Shown here: positions 40,757 to 50,470 of the stretch, piece after piece
How the letters are laid out: each line of letters starts with the position of its first letter
How positions within the stretch are numbered: the stretch's first letter is position 1
Source of the DNA: Tritrichomonas musculus
Taxonomy: Eukaryota; Parabasalia; Tritrichomonadida; Tritrichomonadidae
Assembly: GCA_039105265.1 (NCBI GenBank)
Contig: JAPFFF010000011.1
Span: 2,108,001-2,172,000, forward strand
Length of the DNA: 64,000 nt
Direction of reading: 5' to 3'
Position numbers and translations under genes: made by a program
The notes under the pieces: model-generated
Told to the model about the DNA's origin: nothing
The model's database searches: none
Seen by the model: only the letters and a program-made list of their open reading frames with translations

Positions 40757-40948
40757 AAATGATTTCTAGATTGAATTAAATGGAAACAATCCGGCTATCG
40801 ATTAAATGGAAATGATCTCTAGATTGAATTAAATGGAAACAATCCGGCTATCGATTAAATGGAAATGATCTCTAGATTGAATTAAATGGAAACAATCCGG
40901 CTATCGATTAAATGGAAATGATCTCTAGATTGAATTAAATGGAAACAA
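40757..40948. repeat. 53-bp tandem repeat, about 3.6 copies
   Basis: The unit contains CTAGATTGAATTAAATGGAA and CAATCCGGCTATCGATTAAA; CTAGATTG recurs at 40766, 40819, 40872 and 40925, exactly 53 bp apart. Full copies are nearly identical. The last copy runs into the start of the helicase-like fossil. Half of each unit is itself a variant of ATTGAATTAAATGGAAA/CGATTAAATGGAAA, so the unit arose by internal duplication. Confidence 0.9.
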
Positions 40949-40954
40949 GTCCAG

Positions 40955-42644
40955 TTGTCCCAAAATATATATTTTTTAATTTTGTCCCAAATGTCCCAAT
41001 ATCTCGAATCCACTTTGTTTGACACCATTCCAGTATCTACTTATAAGATATCGATTACTAAGCAAGATATTACTCATGAAATAGTATTCGATACATGCAA
41101 ATTTATATTAGATGCGCCAATTGGATCTGGTAAGTCGACAGCATTGATGAATTCATCAAAGATAATAATTATATAATTATTATAGTGAAGATAATAATTA
41201 TATAATTATTGTTCCCACTACCAATATTGCTGTTGATTTCTATAATGCAGTTGATTATAGTGAAGACTCTGTTAAGTTATGCACTAATGATGGCGCATTT
41301 AAAGACATTAAGTTAGCATTTGATAATAATGTTCGAGTGATCATCACTACATATCACACAGCATCTAGATGTTTAGGTAGTATAATTGAGTTTACACATG
41401 GAAATCTACTTAATAAATATCATTTGTTTATCGATGAAGCTCACTTATTGTTATTACATCCAGCATTAATAGAGATGACCCGAGAATTTAATTATGTTGG
41501 ACTTATTACAGCCACCCCCAGAGAATTAAAGCACCTGTCTGTGTTTAAAGATTATGTTACTATAAGTCCAGTAATAAGTACTCGCTATCATAGAAAGTTA
41601 TATATTAATAAGTTGACTAATTTATCATTACAGTATCATGAAATAATTGAATTGGTTAAGACTAATATAAATGACTTTAATGCGATTATTATTAAGATTG
41701 AGGATGAGCATGAAGGCCGATCATTGAAAGAATTGCTTGTTAAAGAGAATATTGGTGCATTATTGTATAATGGAGATAATAAAGAGACTGAGTTGATTAA
41801 TGGCAGATTTGTTGATAAATCGAATGGTGATCCAATAATGAATAAGGTTGTTGTATGAACTAGTACGATACAAGCTGGACAGTCTATTAATGATAATGTA
41901 TTACAAATCTTCATACAGACACCCTTAGACAATTATTCCTCAGTTGAGCAGTTTATTGGTCGAAATAGATCTAGTAATAGTATCACCTACTTATTCCTTA
42001 ATATTGATGGCGCAGTTAATAAATCGATAAGTAATAATCTAGCAGACAGATACTATAATAGATTGCATGATACCAGAGTTAAAGCATGGCGTAATACAAA
42101 TATAGATAAATGGATGAGAATATTAAATAAGCATGGGGAAATTATATTAAGCGATACACTATTAAATAAGATTAGTAATCCAGATGACAATGAAAATAAG
42201 CCAATTGAATTTAATAATGAATTGTATAATGAAAATATGTATAATGGTAAAGATCTTAATATTCGATTTAAGGGTAAAAAAGAGTTATACAGTTACTATG
42301 GTACCAAGATATTCCCACAACCTTATAAGATTATAATGAGCAAGAATACATGTGATGATGGTAAGCGAGCTCGAATGTATAGATTGATTTATAATGAGAA
42401 TGTTTCAATGATACCTGATTCCACAGACCTTAATACTAAAGCATTGGAATCGAATGATAAGTCATCTACAGACAAAGCAGATAATGCTATAAGTGAATTT
42501 AATGGTAGATCCTTAAATGTTGAGTTTAGAGGTAAAAAAGAGTTATACAGCTACTATGGCACCAAGATATTTCCGAATACACTTAAGATTAAAGAGATGC
42601 GACCTACAATTGATGGTAAGAGGGTCAGAAAATACATGCTTTGA
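40955..42644 (+). pseudogene. Fossil SF2 (DEAH) helicase-like gene of the mobile element
   Basis: The region still shows superfamily 2 helicase signatures in order: a Walker A (APIGSGKST, near 41115-41140), a DEAH box (FIDEAHLLLL, near 41430-41460), a TATP motif III (near 41510), a motif V-like QAGQSI (near 41875) and a motif VI-like QFIGRNR (near 41955). The C-terminal part carries two copies of a roughly 45-residue module with GKKELYSYYGTKIFP (near 42270 and 42520), which I do not recognise. The compact helicase core recalls origin-binding or replication helicases of DNA viruses and related elements; that assignment is an inference. The copy is broken, with about two breaks, and no upstream trichomonad-type initiator is seen. 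Confidence 0.55.
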
Positions 42645-42674
42645 TGTTAATCATCAGGTGGTAGTAGTGGGTAT

Positions 42675-42918
42675 AAGTAGTTATACATAGGATTTTCTTA
42701 CGATGATGCTTTTGTTTCTCTTTATAAAGCTATAAGTGAATTGTATGGACCTTGATGTGTGTTAATATATATTTTTTATATAAATTTGTTGAAAATGAAA
42801 ACATCGCCAAAGTGATCTTATTTTTGTCGTTTTTAAGCCCCTTTGGTGCAAATGACCCCCAAAATGCCTAAGAAGCATCATCGTCAATAAATCCTATGTA
42901 TAACTACTTTGGCGATGT
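42675..42918. repeat. Long imperfect inverted repeat with a nested perfect 13-bp pair
   Basis: Arm 42675-42711 (starts AAGTAGTTATACATAGGATT) and arm 42873-42909 match in inverted orientation at about 34 of 37 positions around a 161-bp centre. A second perfect inverted pair, ACATCGCCAAAGT (42801-42813) and ACTTTGGCGATGT (42906-42918), overlaps the right arm. The result is a complex foldback, either a small foldback/MITE element or the right terminus of the fossil element. Confidence 0.8.
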
Positions 42919-44089
42919 AAATAAGTGGGCTTAATTTTTTATGATTTTTTAATAAAGGTCCAATATTCTAGGACATATATCTAATTTTAATTTACCTTTA
43001 TTTATACCAAATTTATTGTTTGACCGTTTATAATTTCTTACCAAGTGGCTCCAAAATTGAATCATTCCGTTAACTAATTCAACTTTTTGAATATGGTTTC
43101 TCAACTAACCTTTATCTTTGAAGTTATGTTATAAATAACTATATCAATAAAAAGCCTGGGCGATGAAGAAACTAAATATCAAAAAAGAAAACATTCAATT
43201 TTTTTATATACTTCTGAAAATTAAAAATACCTTTTATTTTAACTTTTTAGAGAAATCTATTAATTATTTTATATTGTTTCCAGATCATTCTTGATATATG
43301 ACATAGATAATATCATAAAATAATAGAAATATGTATTTTAATTCATTTGAACTTGTGATATTTCATATCATGTATTAAAAAAAAAGTTGATGAATATTAG
43401 TTCAAAACTTAATTTAACAACTGCATCCTATCATATATGTGTTATATAAATATATATTATGAAATTGCTGAATAATTCTTAATAACCCCACCTATATAAA
43501 ACGACGGTTATTTTCATTTTTTAAATGTCTTGAGTATTTCTTTATATTTTCGATTGAATTTTTTATATTTTCTATCATGCATGTAGGAGAATAATTTTTT
43601 ATTGGTTTCAATTTAAAATTGCATTTTTTAGAAAAAGTTTAAAAAAATATTATCAATTTTTATGATTGAAAAAGTTTAGAAAATAAAAATCATTCAAAAT
43701 ACTTAAAATTAAAATTTTATCGAAAATTTTGAATTGGCCGATGTTTTATCCACCAATTTTTTTCTTTAGTTTTCTGATCTATCAATTTATTATATGAGTA
43801 TCACAATATTTTCTTATAAAAACGATTACGCAAGGTCAATAATTATCCTTTCAAAATTCATTCACAATAGAAATACCAGACAAATAACCTCTCAAATTTT
43901 TTAAAAAACAAACAATGGGTGAATCTTGAAAGCTAAACAAAACAATTATTATACTTTTTTCGAAAAAAATTATACAACACAAATACGTAATGTTTAAACG
44001 TAGAAACTGGAAGAGCTGAGATGTAATTAAGCGTTTCGAATTAAATTTAGAATTTCTTATTCCAAAAAAAGTGGGGTAAATATTTTTTT

Positions 44090-44879
44090 TTGAACTTTTT
44101 AGATTTTTTCCCCTCAATTTTTTTCTTTGTATATTTGTTCACAAATAGTTGAACTTTTTAGATTTTTTCCTCTCAATTTGGATTTTTTTAAAAAAAGCTA
44201 AAAAGTATGAAAATAAGTAAATAAAATACTAAAAGAAGAAACTATAAATATTTTAATATACATAGATAGAATTTATTAAGATTTTTCTGTTGAGAAAAAA
44301 AAATCATGAAATAATAATTAGCATTTCTTTGGGTGAGAAAATTGAGATGCATCAAAATATGCGGTATTTCATCTAGCATAAACTATGAGTATATGCATTG
44401 AAATAGAAAAGCAATTATTTGTGTTTAATGAGTAAATAAATAGATCGCTTTGCACCAATTTTGTGATAAAATACAATAATCAGGTTTATTAGCCAAGCGT
44501 AAAAGCACATTTGACGTATTTGTGTTCTTTTTGTGAGAATTGTGATCATATATATATCTTCAAAATTTGAAGCTAAATATTGGTTTCTTTTTCATCTTTT
44601 GCTCTCAATTTATTTTATTGGATCGGTAATACCAGCATTATGCTCATAAAAGCAGGAAATAAGGGAAATTTAGACAACGATTTTAATAAAAATTGGAAAT
44701 TGCAATTAAAAGTTTATTTTTCTTCTTCTTTATTGAACATATAATGCCTGTAATGCTGTGAAATGGTGTTTATTTGTATAAAAACCTCGAATACTTACTT
44801 CTTAAATTGTAAAATTATAAAGATATTATGACAAATAAGCATTCAAAAAAATTGAGAGTAAAAAATCCAAAAAGTTCAA
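44090..44879. mobile_element. MITE-like noncoding element with about 31-bp terminal inverted repeats
   Basis: The left arm at 44149-44179 (TTGAACTTTTTAGATTTTTT, then CCTCTCAATTT) and the right arm at 44849-44879 are inverted copies matching at about 29 of 31 positions. A second copy of the left arm starts 59 bp earlier, at 44090. The roughly 670-bp interior has no coding potential. This is the layout of a non-autonomous DNA transposon with a duplicated left end. No clear target-site duplication was found, so the outer edges are uncertain. Confidence 0.5.
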
Positions 44880-45457
44880 AAATAAAGATTTACCAAAAGT
44901 GGCATATCTTTCAAAATTACGACAAAAATACGTCAATAAAATGAGGAACTTACGGCAGAAAATATATGTATGCTTGAAAATAGGGAAGCAAAAATTTATT
45001 TTTTAAATAAATTTTGATAAATGTCTTTTTCCGTAAAAATCGCAACGAGGGAGACCGTTTATTTATAAATAGCCATACTTTCCTTTGCAAGGATTATCCA
45101 AGAAATCGAAAAGTGGCCTTTCCTTACCACTTACAAGCAAACATAAGCATCATAAAAGGACGTATTTAATATAAGCAGCAACAATAAGACTAGATTGATA
45201 TGATGATGAAATTATTTCATCTGTAATCCCTAAATAGCCACAAATATCTGTTCAAAATCATAATTATACGTCGTTTACTTGCAAATTCTTCGAAGATATG
45301 TGAAAAAAATTACCCAAAATTATCCTTATACTATTACAATTTTACCATCATTTTTACTATTTGCATATAATAAACCATTTAAATCTTTTTATTTTTATGT
45401 TTTTATGCATTTTTGTTATTTTTAACTTGTTTTTTATAAAAAAAATTGGTTCTGTTT

Positions 45458-45508
45458 CTATTTTTACGGAACGATAGGATTTTCGTTGCTATTTTTACGG
45501 AACGATAG
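45458..45508 (+). repeat. Two 20-bp direct repeats containing ACGGAACGATAG
   Basis: CTATTTTTACGGAACGATAG occurs at 45458-45477 and again at 45489-45508. The core AACGATA equals the M3/Myb-recognition motif described for Trichomonas promoters. The site lies about 950 bp upstream of the ATPase start, which is far for a trichomonad promoter. Confidence 0.6.
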
Positions 45509-46445
45509 ATTTATCTAAATTTTATTTTAAAAAATCAACTTTTTCATAATATAAAATATAAAATTGAATATTTTTTTTAATCATACCAGTTTTGAGAGAA
45601 AATCGTGTGTAATTTCTGAAGAAAGAAAAATAAAATTTTAACATTGAAATAGTGGCATGATTTATCGAATCTTTTTTTTTTTTTTGGATTTTTTTTACTT
45701 TTGAAAGTAATCGATTGTTTCCCTCAGAATAAATTGTGTGATCTGAAAATATGAATGATTTATCGTTTATATTCCAAAATTCAATATATTGAAAAATTGT
45801 ATAGGATTTTGGTACGAATTTTTGATAGTATTTATCGAAAAATTATCTTCTTTACCGATATATTATTAGAAATTTAATCAAAGTTTTTTTTTAGATATGC
45901 CTTACCCATTTTTTTGGACAATGAATATATTTTAAATATTTCGTATTATTGATTTTTCATGATTTCAATTTGATTTATGAATAATCACTGATTGTACATT
46001 CGCCCTATTTGGAGAGAATTATTTTAAATGATTAAAATGAAATTTGATCATAAATATAAAAAAAGTGATCAAGATAATAATTTATTGAGAGTTTCGTTCG
46101 GTTGCTTCTGAAAATAAAATTTTAATTGAATGTTTTTTTTTCACGATAAAAAGAAAAAGTTATTCTTCATTTCATATCACTCAGAACAATCAAAATATTT
46201 AATCAAATAAAAGATAAATTTCAAATGACCTTAAAAGGTCAAAAGCAACAATCATTTTTTCATATGAATTTTCGGAAGATAAAGAGGATAATCTTCAAAA
46301 ACCTTCAAATCTCTTATTTTTTAAAAAATAATGAAATTTTTTATTTATAAAAATTTAAACATATTGATTCAACCCTCATCGATCATCTTAAGAAAATTGA
46401 AAATAGATAATATCAGAAAAATAGTGAAATAACCGTCATTATTGG

Positions 46446-46456
46446 TCACTTCATTA
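46446..46456 (+). promoter_or_regulatory. Inr-like initiator overlapping the Ca2+ ATPase start
   Basis: TCACTTCATTA runs into the ATG at 46456. It resembles the trichomonad initiator (TCAYTWYTCATTA) with two bases fewer. Initiators this close to the start codon are normal in trichomonads, whose 5' UTRs are very short. Confidence 0.35.
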
Positions 46457-49431
46457 TGGCACAGGCTACTTACAAACCTACGATCCCCAAACCTTGGGGA
46501 ACAGAACTTGGCGAAATTGCTAAGTTTTACAATTCAAGTCTTCAAAATGGTTTGACTTCTTCTCAAGTCGAAGAGAACCGTAAATTATATGGTCCAAATT
46601 CCCTTCCACCTCCACCAAAGAAAACCATTTTACAAATGATTCTTGAACAATTTGAAGACAAAATGGTTCTTGTTCTTCTTTTCGCAGTCGTTCTTGGTTT
46701 TGTCTTTGCATTTCTTGAAACTGACCCAGAAGAAAGAAAAACCGCCTTTATTGAACCATGGGTTATTATTATTATTCTTGCTCTCAATGCGTTTATCTCT
46801 GTTATGCAAGAAATCAGTGCAGATAAAAGTGTCGATGCATTAAAGTCTTTCCAAGCTGAAACAGCAAACGTTATTCGTGATGGAAAGCCATCACAAATCA
46901 ATTCAAAAGAAGTTGTTGTAGGTGATATTATCGAAGTTGGAGAAGGTCAACCAATCCCAGCCGATATGCGTATTATTCACATCAAATCAACAGTTCTTAA
47001 AATCGATGAATCAGCTCTTACAGGTGAATCTGAACCAGCAACAAAGGATGAAGGCAACTTATCTGATTGCCACGTTCTTCAAGATCAAAAGAATATGACT
47101 TTTGGTGCTACACCAGTCGTTCGTGGACGCTATCAAGGTATCTGCACAGCAGTTGGTGTTGCCTCAGAAATCGGAAAGATCCATAAGGATGTTTCATCAT
47201 CTGAAGCCCAACAAACTCCACTTCAAATTCAACTTGACAAATTCGGTGATGTCATTTCAAAAGGAATTCTTGTTATTTGCTTAATCACATGGGTTTGCAA
47301 CATTCCAAACTTCAAAGAAGCTGGACATGGAAGCTGGATTAAAGGTGCTCTTTCTTTCTTCAAGATTGCTGTTTCACTCGCTGTCGCTGCTATCCCAGAA
47401 GGTCTTCCAGCAGTCGTTACAACAACTCTCTCATTAGGTGTTAACAGAATGGCTAAGGAAAAGGCTATTGTTACTCAATTACCAGCTGTTGAAACACTTG
47501 GTTGCACATCTGTTATCTGCTCAGATAAAACAGGAACACTTACAACAAATAACATGACTGTTCGTGCATGCTTAATCGTTTCTGGAGAAGATGTTCCAGT
47601 TTATGATGTTGAAGGAAACAGCTATAACCCACAAGGAAACATCAAATCAGCAGGAAACAAAGTTTCAGACTTACAAAGTCATCCAGCATTCCAAAAATCT
47701 GCTATGGTTGCTACACTTTGCAATGATGCCAAACTTCTTTATGATGCAGAAGAAAAGAGATACAACCGTGCAGGTGAACCAACTGAAGCTGCTCTTAAAG
47801 TTTATGCTGAAAAGATTGGCTTACCAGACAAATCCGAAGATGAAAAGAGATTAGCCAAGAAACCAACAGAAAGATTCACTGATGTTTCTGACTATTACTT
47901 CAAGACCTATCCAAAGGTTCGTACTCACGAATTCACACGTGATCGTAAATCAATGTCCGTTATTGTAGGAAAAGATACTCTTGTTGTTAAGGGTGCTTAC
48001 GAAATTATCCTTGATCATTGCGACCGCTACTTAGATGATTCAAACGGTGAAGTCAGACCAATGTCTAAGGAAGTTAAGGATAAGTTGGTTGCAGTTCAAA
48101 AGGTTTGGGCTGGTGGAAATAACTGCTACCGTTGCATGGGTCTTGCATATAAGGATGCTCCAGACTTTAAAGATTGGGATGTTAAAGACTTTTCAAAGCT
48201 TGCTGAACACGAAAAAGGACTTATCTGGTGTGGTGCTGTAGGTATCATCGATCCAGCTCGTGATACAGTTCGTCCATCAATCATTGAATGCCACCATGCA
48301 GGAATCCGTGTTATTATGTGCACAGGTGATAATCCAAACACAGCTACAGCAATTGCTAAACATATTGCTATGCTTCATGAAAATGATGATCCACAAGGCA
48401 AAGTTTTCACTGGCTTCCAATGGGAACAAATGAGCCAACAAGAAAAGGAAGACGCTGCTAGACACGCAGTCGTTTTTGCTCGTGTTGAACCACGTCACAA
48501 GATGGAATTGGTTACAATCCTTCAAAACCAAGGCCATGTTGTTGCCATGACAGGTGATGGTGTCAACGACTCCCCAGCCTTAAAGAAAGCTGATATTGGT
48601 GTTGCTATGGGTTCAGGTACTAAAGTTGCCCAAGAAGCTGCTAAAATGATTCTTTCTGATGATTCATTCACAACAATTGTTAAAGCAGTTTCTGAAGGTC
48701 GTGCAATTTACAACAACACAACTGCTTTCATCCGTTATCTTATTACTTGCAATGTTGGTGAAGTTGTTTCATGCTTTGTTTCTTCAATCATTGGCGGACC
48801 AACACTTCTTCGTTCAACCCAACTTCTTTTCGTTAACCTTGTTACAGATGGTCTTCCAGCCACAGCTCTTGGTGTTAACCCAGCTGAGAAAGGAGTTATG
48901 CTTCTTCCACCACGTTCAAAGCACGAAAACATTGTTAACAAATTCACACTCTTACGTTACCTTGCCGGAGGTGCTTATCTCGGCTTTGCAACAATTGCTG
49001 CTGCATACTACTGGTACCTTTATGATGAAGAAGGACCACACATTACCCTTAAACAAGTTATTAACTGGCAAAAGGCACCACCTGAGCTTCAAGATGTCTT
49101 CAAGGATGACACACCATCAACATTAGCTATGTCTGTCCTCGTTATGGTTGAAATGTTCTCAGCCATGACAGCAATTTCAGAACGTCAATCAATCTTGCAA
49201 ATGGGACCATGGGAAAATCCATATCTTATGCTCGCTATCATTGGATCTCTTCTTATTCACCTTGCTACAATTGAAGTTCCATTCATGCAACACATCTTTT
49301 CAACAGTCAGCCTTGATGCACGCCACTACCTTGTTCTCCTTTCTCTCGGCTTCCCAACACTTATCATTGAAGAAATCTTCAAGTTCTATCTTCGTGCTCA
49401 CACTAAGCACAACGATGCTGATGATTACTAA
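46456..49431 (+). CDS. SERCA-type P2A Ca2+-transporting ATPase
   Basis: 991 residues, the normal length for SERCA. All P-type landmarks are present: LTGESEPATK in the actuator domain, AVAAIPEGLPAVVTT in M4 with the Ca2+-site Glu, the phosphorylation motif CSDKTGTLT, VVKGAYE in the nucleotide domain, MCTGDNPNTATA and TGDGVNDSPALKKADIGVAM in the P domain, and NVGEV and NLVTDGLPATALG in M5-M6 supplying further Ca2+ ligands. About ten membrane segments are visible. It should pump Ca2+ from the cytosol into the ER, balancing the Ca2+ read by the EF-hand protein. The codon choice (many CTT, GTT, ACA and C-ending codons, higher GC) is unlike its neighbours and suggests strong expression. The C-terminus DADDY has no KKXX retrieval signal. 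Confidence 0.97.
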   Translation: MAQATYKPTIPKPWGTELGEIAKFYNSSLQNGLTSSQVEENRKLYGPNSLPPPPKKTILQMILEQFEDKMVLVLLFAVVLGFVFAFLETDPEERKTAFIEPWVIIIILALNAFISVMQEISADKSVDALKSFQAETANVIRDGKPSQINSKEVVVGDIIEVGEGQPIPADMRIIHIKSTVLKIDESALTGESEPATKDEGNLSDCHVLQDQKNMTFGATPVVRGRYQGICTAVGVASEIGKIHKDVSSSEAQQTPLQIQLDKFGDVISKGILVICLITWVCNIPNFKEAGHGSWIKGALSFFKIAVSLAVAAIPEGLPAVVTTTLSLGVNRMAKEKAIVTQLPAVETLGCTSVICSDKTGTLTTNNMTVRACLIVSGEDVPVYDVEGNSYNPQGNIKSAGNKVSDLQSHPAFQKSAMVATLCNDAKLLYDAEEKRYNRAGEPTEAALKVYAEKIGLPDKSEDEKRLAKKPTERFTDVSDYYFKTYPKVRTHEFTRDRKSMSVIVGKDTLVVKGAYEIILDHCDRYLDDSNGEVRPMSKEVKDKLVAVQKVWAGGNNCYRCMGLAYKDAPDFKDWDVKDFSKLAEHEKGLIWCGAVGIIDPARDTVRPSIIECHHAGIRVIMCTGDNPNTATAIAKHIAMLHENDDPQGKVFTGFQWEQMSQQEKEDAARHAVVFARVEPRHKMELVTILQNQGHVVAMTGDGVNDSPALKKADIGVAMGSGTKVAQEAAKMILSDDSFTTIVKAVSEGRAIYNNTTAFIRYLITCNVGEVVSCFVSSIIGGPTLLRSTQLLFVNLVTDGLPATALGVNPAEKGVMLLPPRSKHENIVNKFTLLRYLAGGAYLGFATIAAAYYWYLYDEEGPHITLKQVINWQKAPPELQDVFKDDTPSTLAMSVLVMVEMFSAMTAISERQSILQMGPWENPYLMLAIIGSLLIHLATIEVPFMQHIFSTVSLDARHYLVLLSLGFPTLIIEEIFKFYLRAHTKHNDADDY

Positions 49432-49562
49432 AATTTGGTATTTTTTTTTACTTTACTTTAAAATCAATATTTATTTTATTTTTTTTTTTTTTGCAGATGA
49501 TTACAAAATATTTATTATATGCTTGATTCCAGACAGCTTTTTACACAACAAAAGTATGATAT

Positions 49563-50411
49563 TCATTTTGGGTATTTCATTCCGAGTGCAATGTATCTTC
49601 GCTTCGTGAATTCAATCAACCTCCTAACTGTAGGCTTCTCAAGCTCATCGAATGGTATAATCGGATTGGGCTCTTCAATATTCATGCTTGGCTGCTCTTC
49701 TGCTATGATTTCAATGATAGACTTTGCGTCATTTCGCGATTTGAGAGCCGAAACGGCAGTTAAGAAACAGTTGTGCTCATGCTGCTCTTTTTCTTCTTTC
49801 GTTAAATGCTCAATTGGACCTTCATCTTCACTTTCGGATTGCGATGAAAGGCTAATCTTATTGGCTTGATTTTTGTGTGAATTTTGATATTCGTTTATTT
49901 TCATTGGTAGAATTGAATAATCAGGAATAAATGGGTAATTTTGAACCAACACAGCATTAATTTCAGTTGATGTTAAATATTTTTTAGGCATCTGTTTTGA
50001 CATTTTAAAAATGAGTCGATAAGATAGCATCCCGACTAGCTTCGACCATTTTGATGTGCTATAGCAAACAAAAAATTCAAATTCCTTTTCAAATCTTAAA
50101 AAAAGCTGATTTGAGAGTAAAAATATATTCTTATCTTTATCTTTATCAAATAAGAGAGAGCAATTTGAATGTATAAGTTTCATATCATGCTGCCATTCAG
50201 AAGGAATTCTGTATTTATGCGTTTTAAGCTTTTCAATAATTAGTGATAGACACATAGGTTGCGATTTTAACAATTTCGTTTTGTCAACATCTGGAAAAAA
50301 GTTAATGAAAGGTTTAGCACATGGCCTTGCTATTATTTTATTCATTATATCAAGTGCTTGCTTTGTAACATCTGGCGTGAAGATATTTTTAATATTTTTA
50401 TTTTTCGACAT
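49563..50411 (-). CDS. Bromodomain protein
   Basis: From the ATG at 50411 the protein has 282 residues. The frame is open further upstream into the Rab gene but has no other ATG, so the shorter start is chosen and the overlap disappears. Residues about 15-115 look like a bromodomain: CAKPFINFFPDVD, then QPMCLSLIIEKLKTHKY, EWQHDMKLIHSNCSLLF and a final helix. This follows the ZA loop and the A-to-C helices, with NC at the acetyl-lysine Asn region. A Glu/Ser-rich linker follows. The end (IIPFDELEKPTVRRLIEFTK) faintly recalls the NET/ET domain of BET proteins, which would make it a small single-bromodomain BET relative. Its likely role is reading acetylated histones. Confidence 0.7.
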   Translation of the reverse strand: MSKNKNIKNIFTPDVTKQALDIMNKIIARPCAKPFINFFPDVDKTKLLKSQPMCLSLIIEKLKTHKYRIPSEWQHDMKLIHSNCSLLFDKDKDKNIFLLSNQLFLRFEKEFEFFVCYSTSKWSKLVGMLSYRLIFKMSKQMPKKYLTSTEINAVLVQNYPFIPDYSILPMKINEYQNSHKNQANKISLSSQSESEDEGPIEHLTKEEKEQHEHNCFLTAVSALKSRNDAKSIIEIIAEEQPSMNIEEPNPIIPFDELEKPTVRRLIEFTKRRYIALGMKYPK

Positions 50412-50470
50412 TTGGAAAATTTTTCTAATTTTTTTCAATGCCTTCTTTGAAAATTTATAACACTCATTAA

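Larger units (their letters stand above)
40303..42940. mobile_element. Fossil mobile or virus-like element, family unknown
   Basis: This block differs from its surroundings. Its left end has GC-richer paired hairpins (40318-40486), then a 53-bp tandem repeat, then a decayed SF2 helicase-like gene, and its right end has a long inverted repeat (42675-42918). A replicative helicase among terminal-type repeats suggests a DNA element or virus relative rather than a host gene. I see no integrase, polymerase or capsid part, so I do not name a family. It is broken, with about two breaks in the helicase; most of the frame is still open, which suggests fairly recent decay. The boundaries are estimates: no target-site duplication was identified. 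Confidence 0.45.
42941..46445. other. 3.5-kb gene desert upstream of the Ca2+ ATPase gene
   Basis: No acceptable reading frame, tRNA or other RNA gene is seen on either strand. The DNA is extremely AT-rich with many poly-A and poly-T runs. It holds the MITE-like structure at 44090-44879 and the doubled motif at 45458-45508. A gap of this size is far outside the spacing of the rest of the window and may be repeat-derived. Confidence 0.55.

Noticed and set aside
40303-42940. Reading the fossil element as a Maverick/Polinton
   Set aside because: Mavericks are common in trichomonads, but no protein-primed polymerase, integrase, ATPase, protease or capsid part is visible here, so the family is left open.
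43851-44117. 88-codon frame in the gene desert
   Set aside because: AT-driven composition, no recognisable domain, and it runs into the terminus of the MITE-like element.
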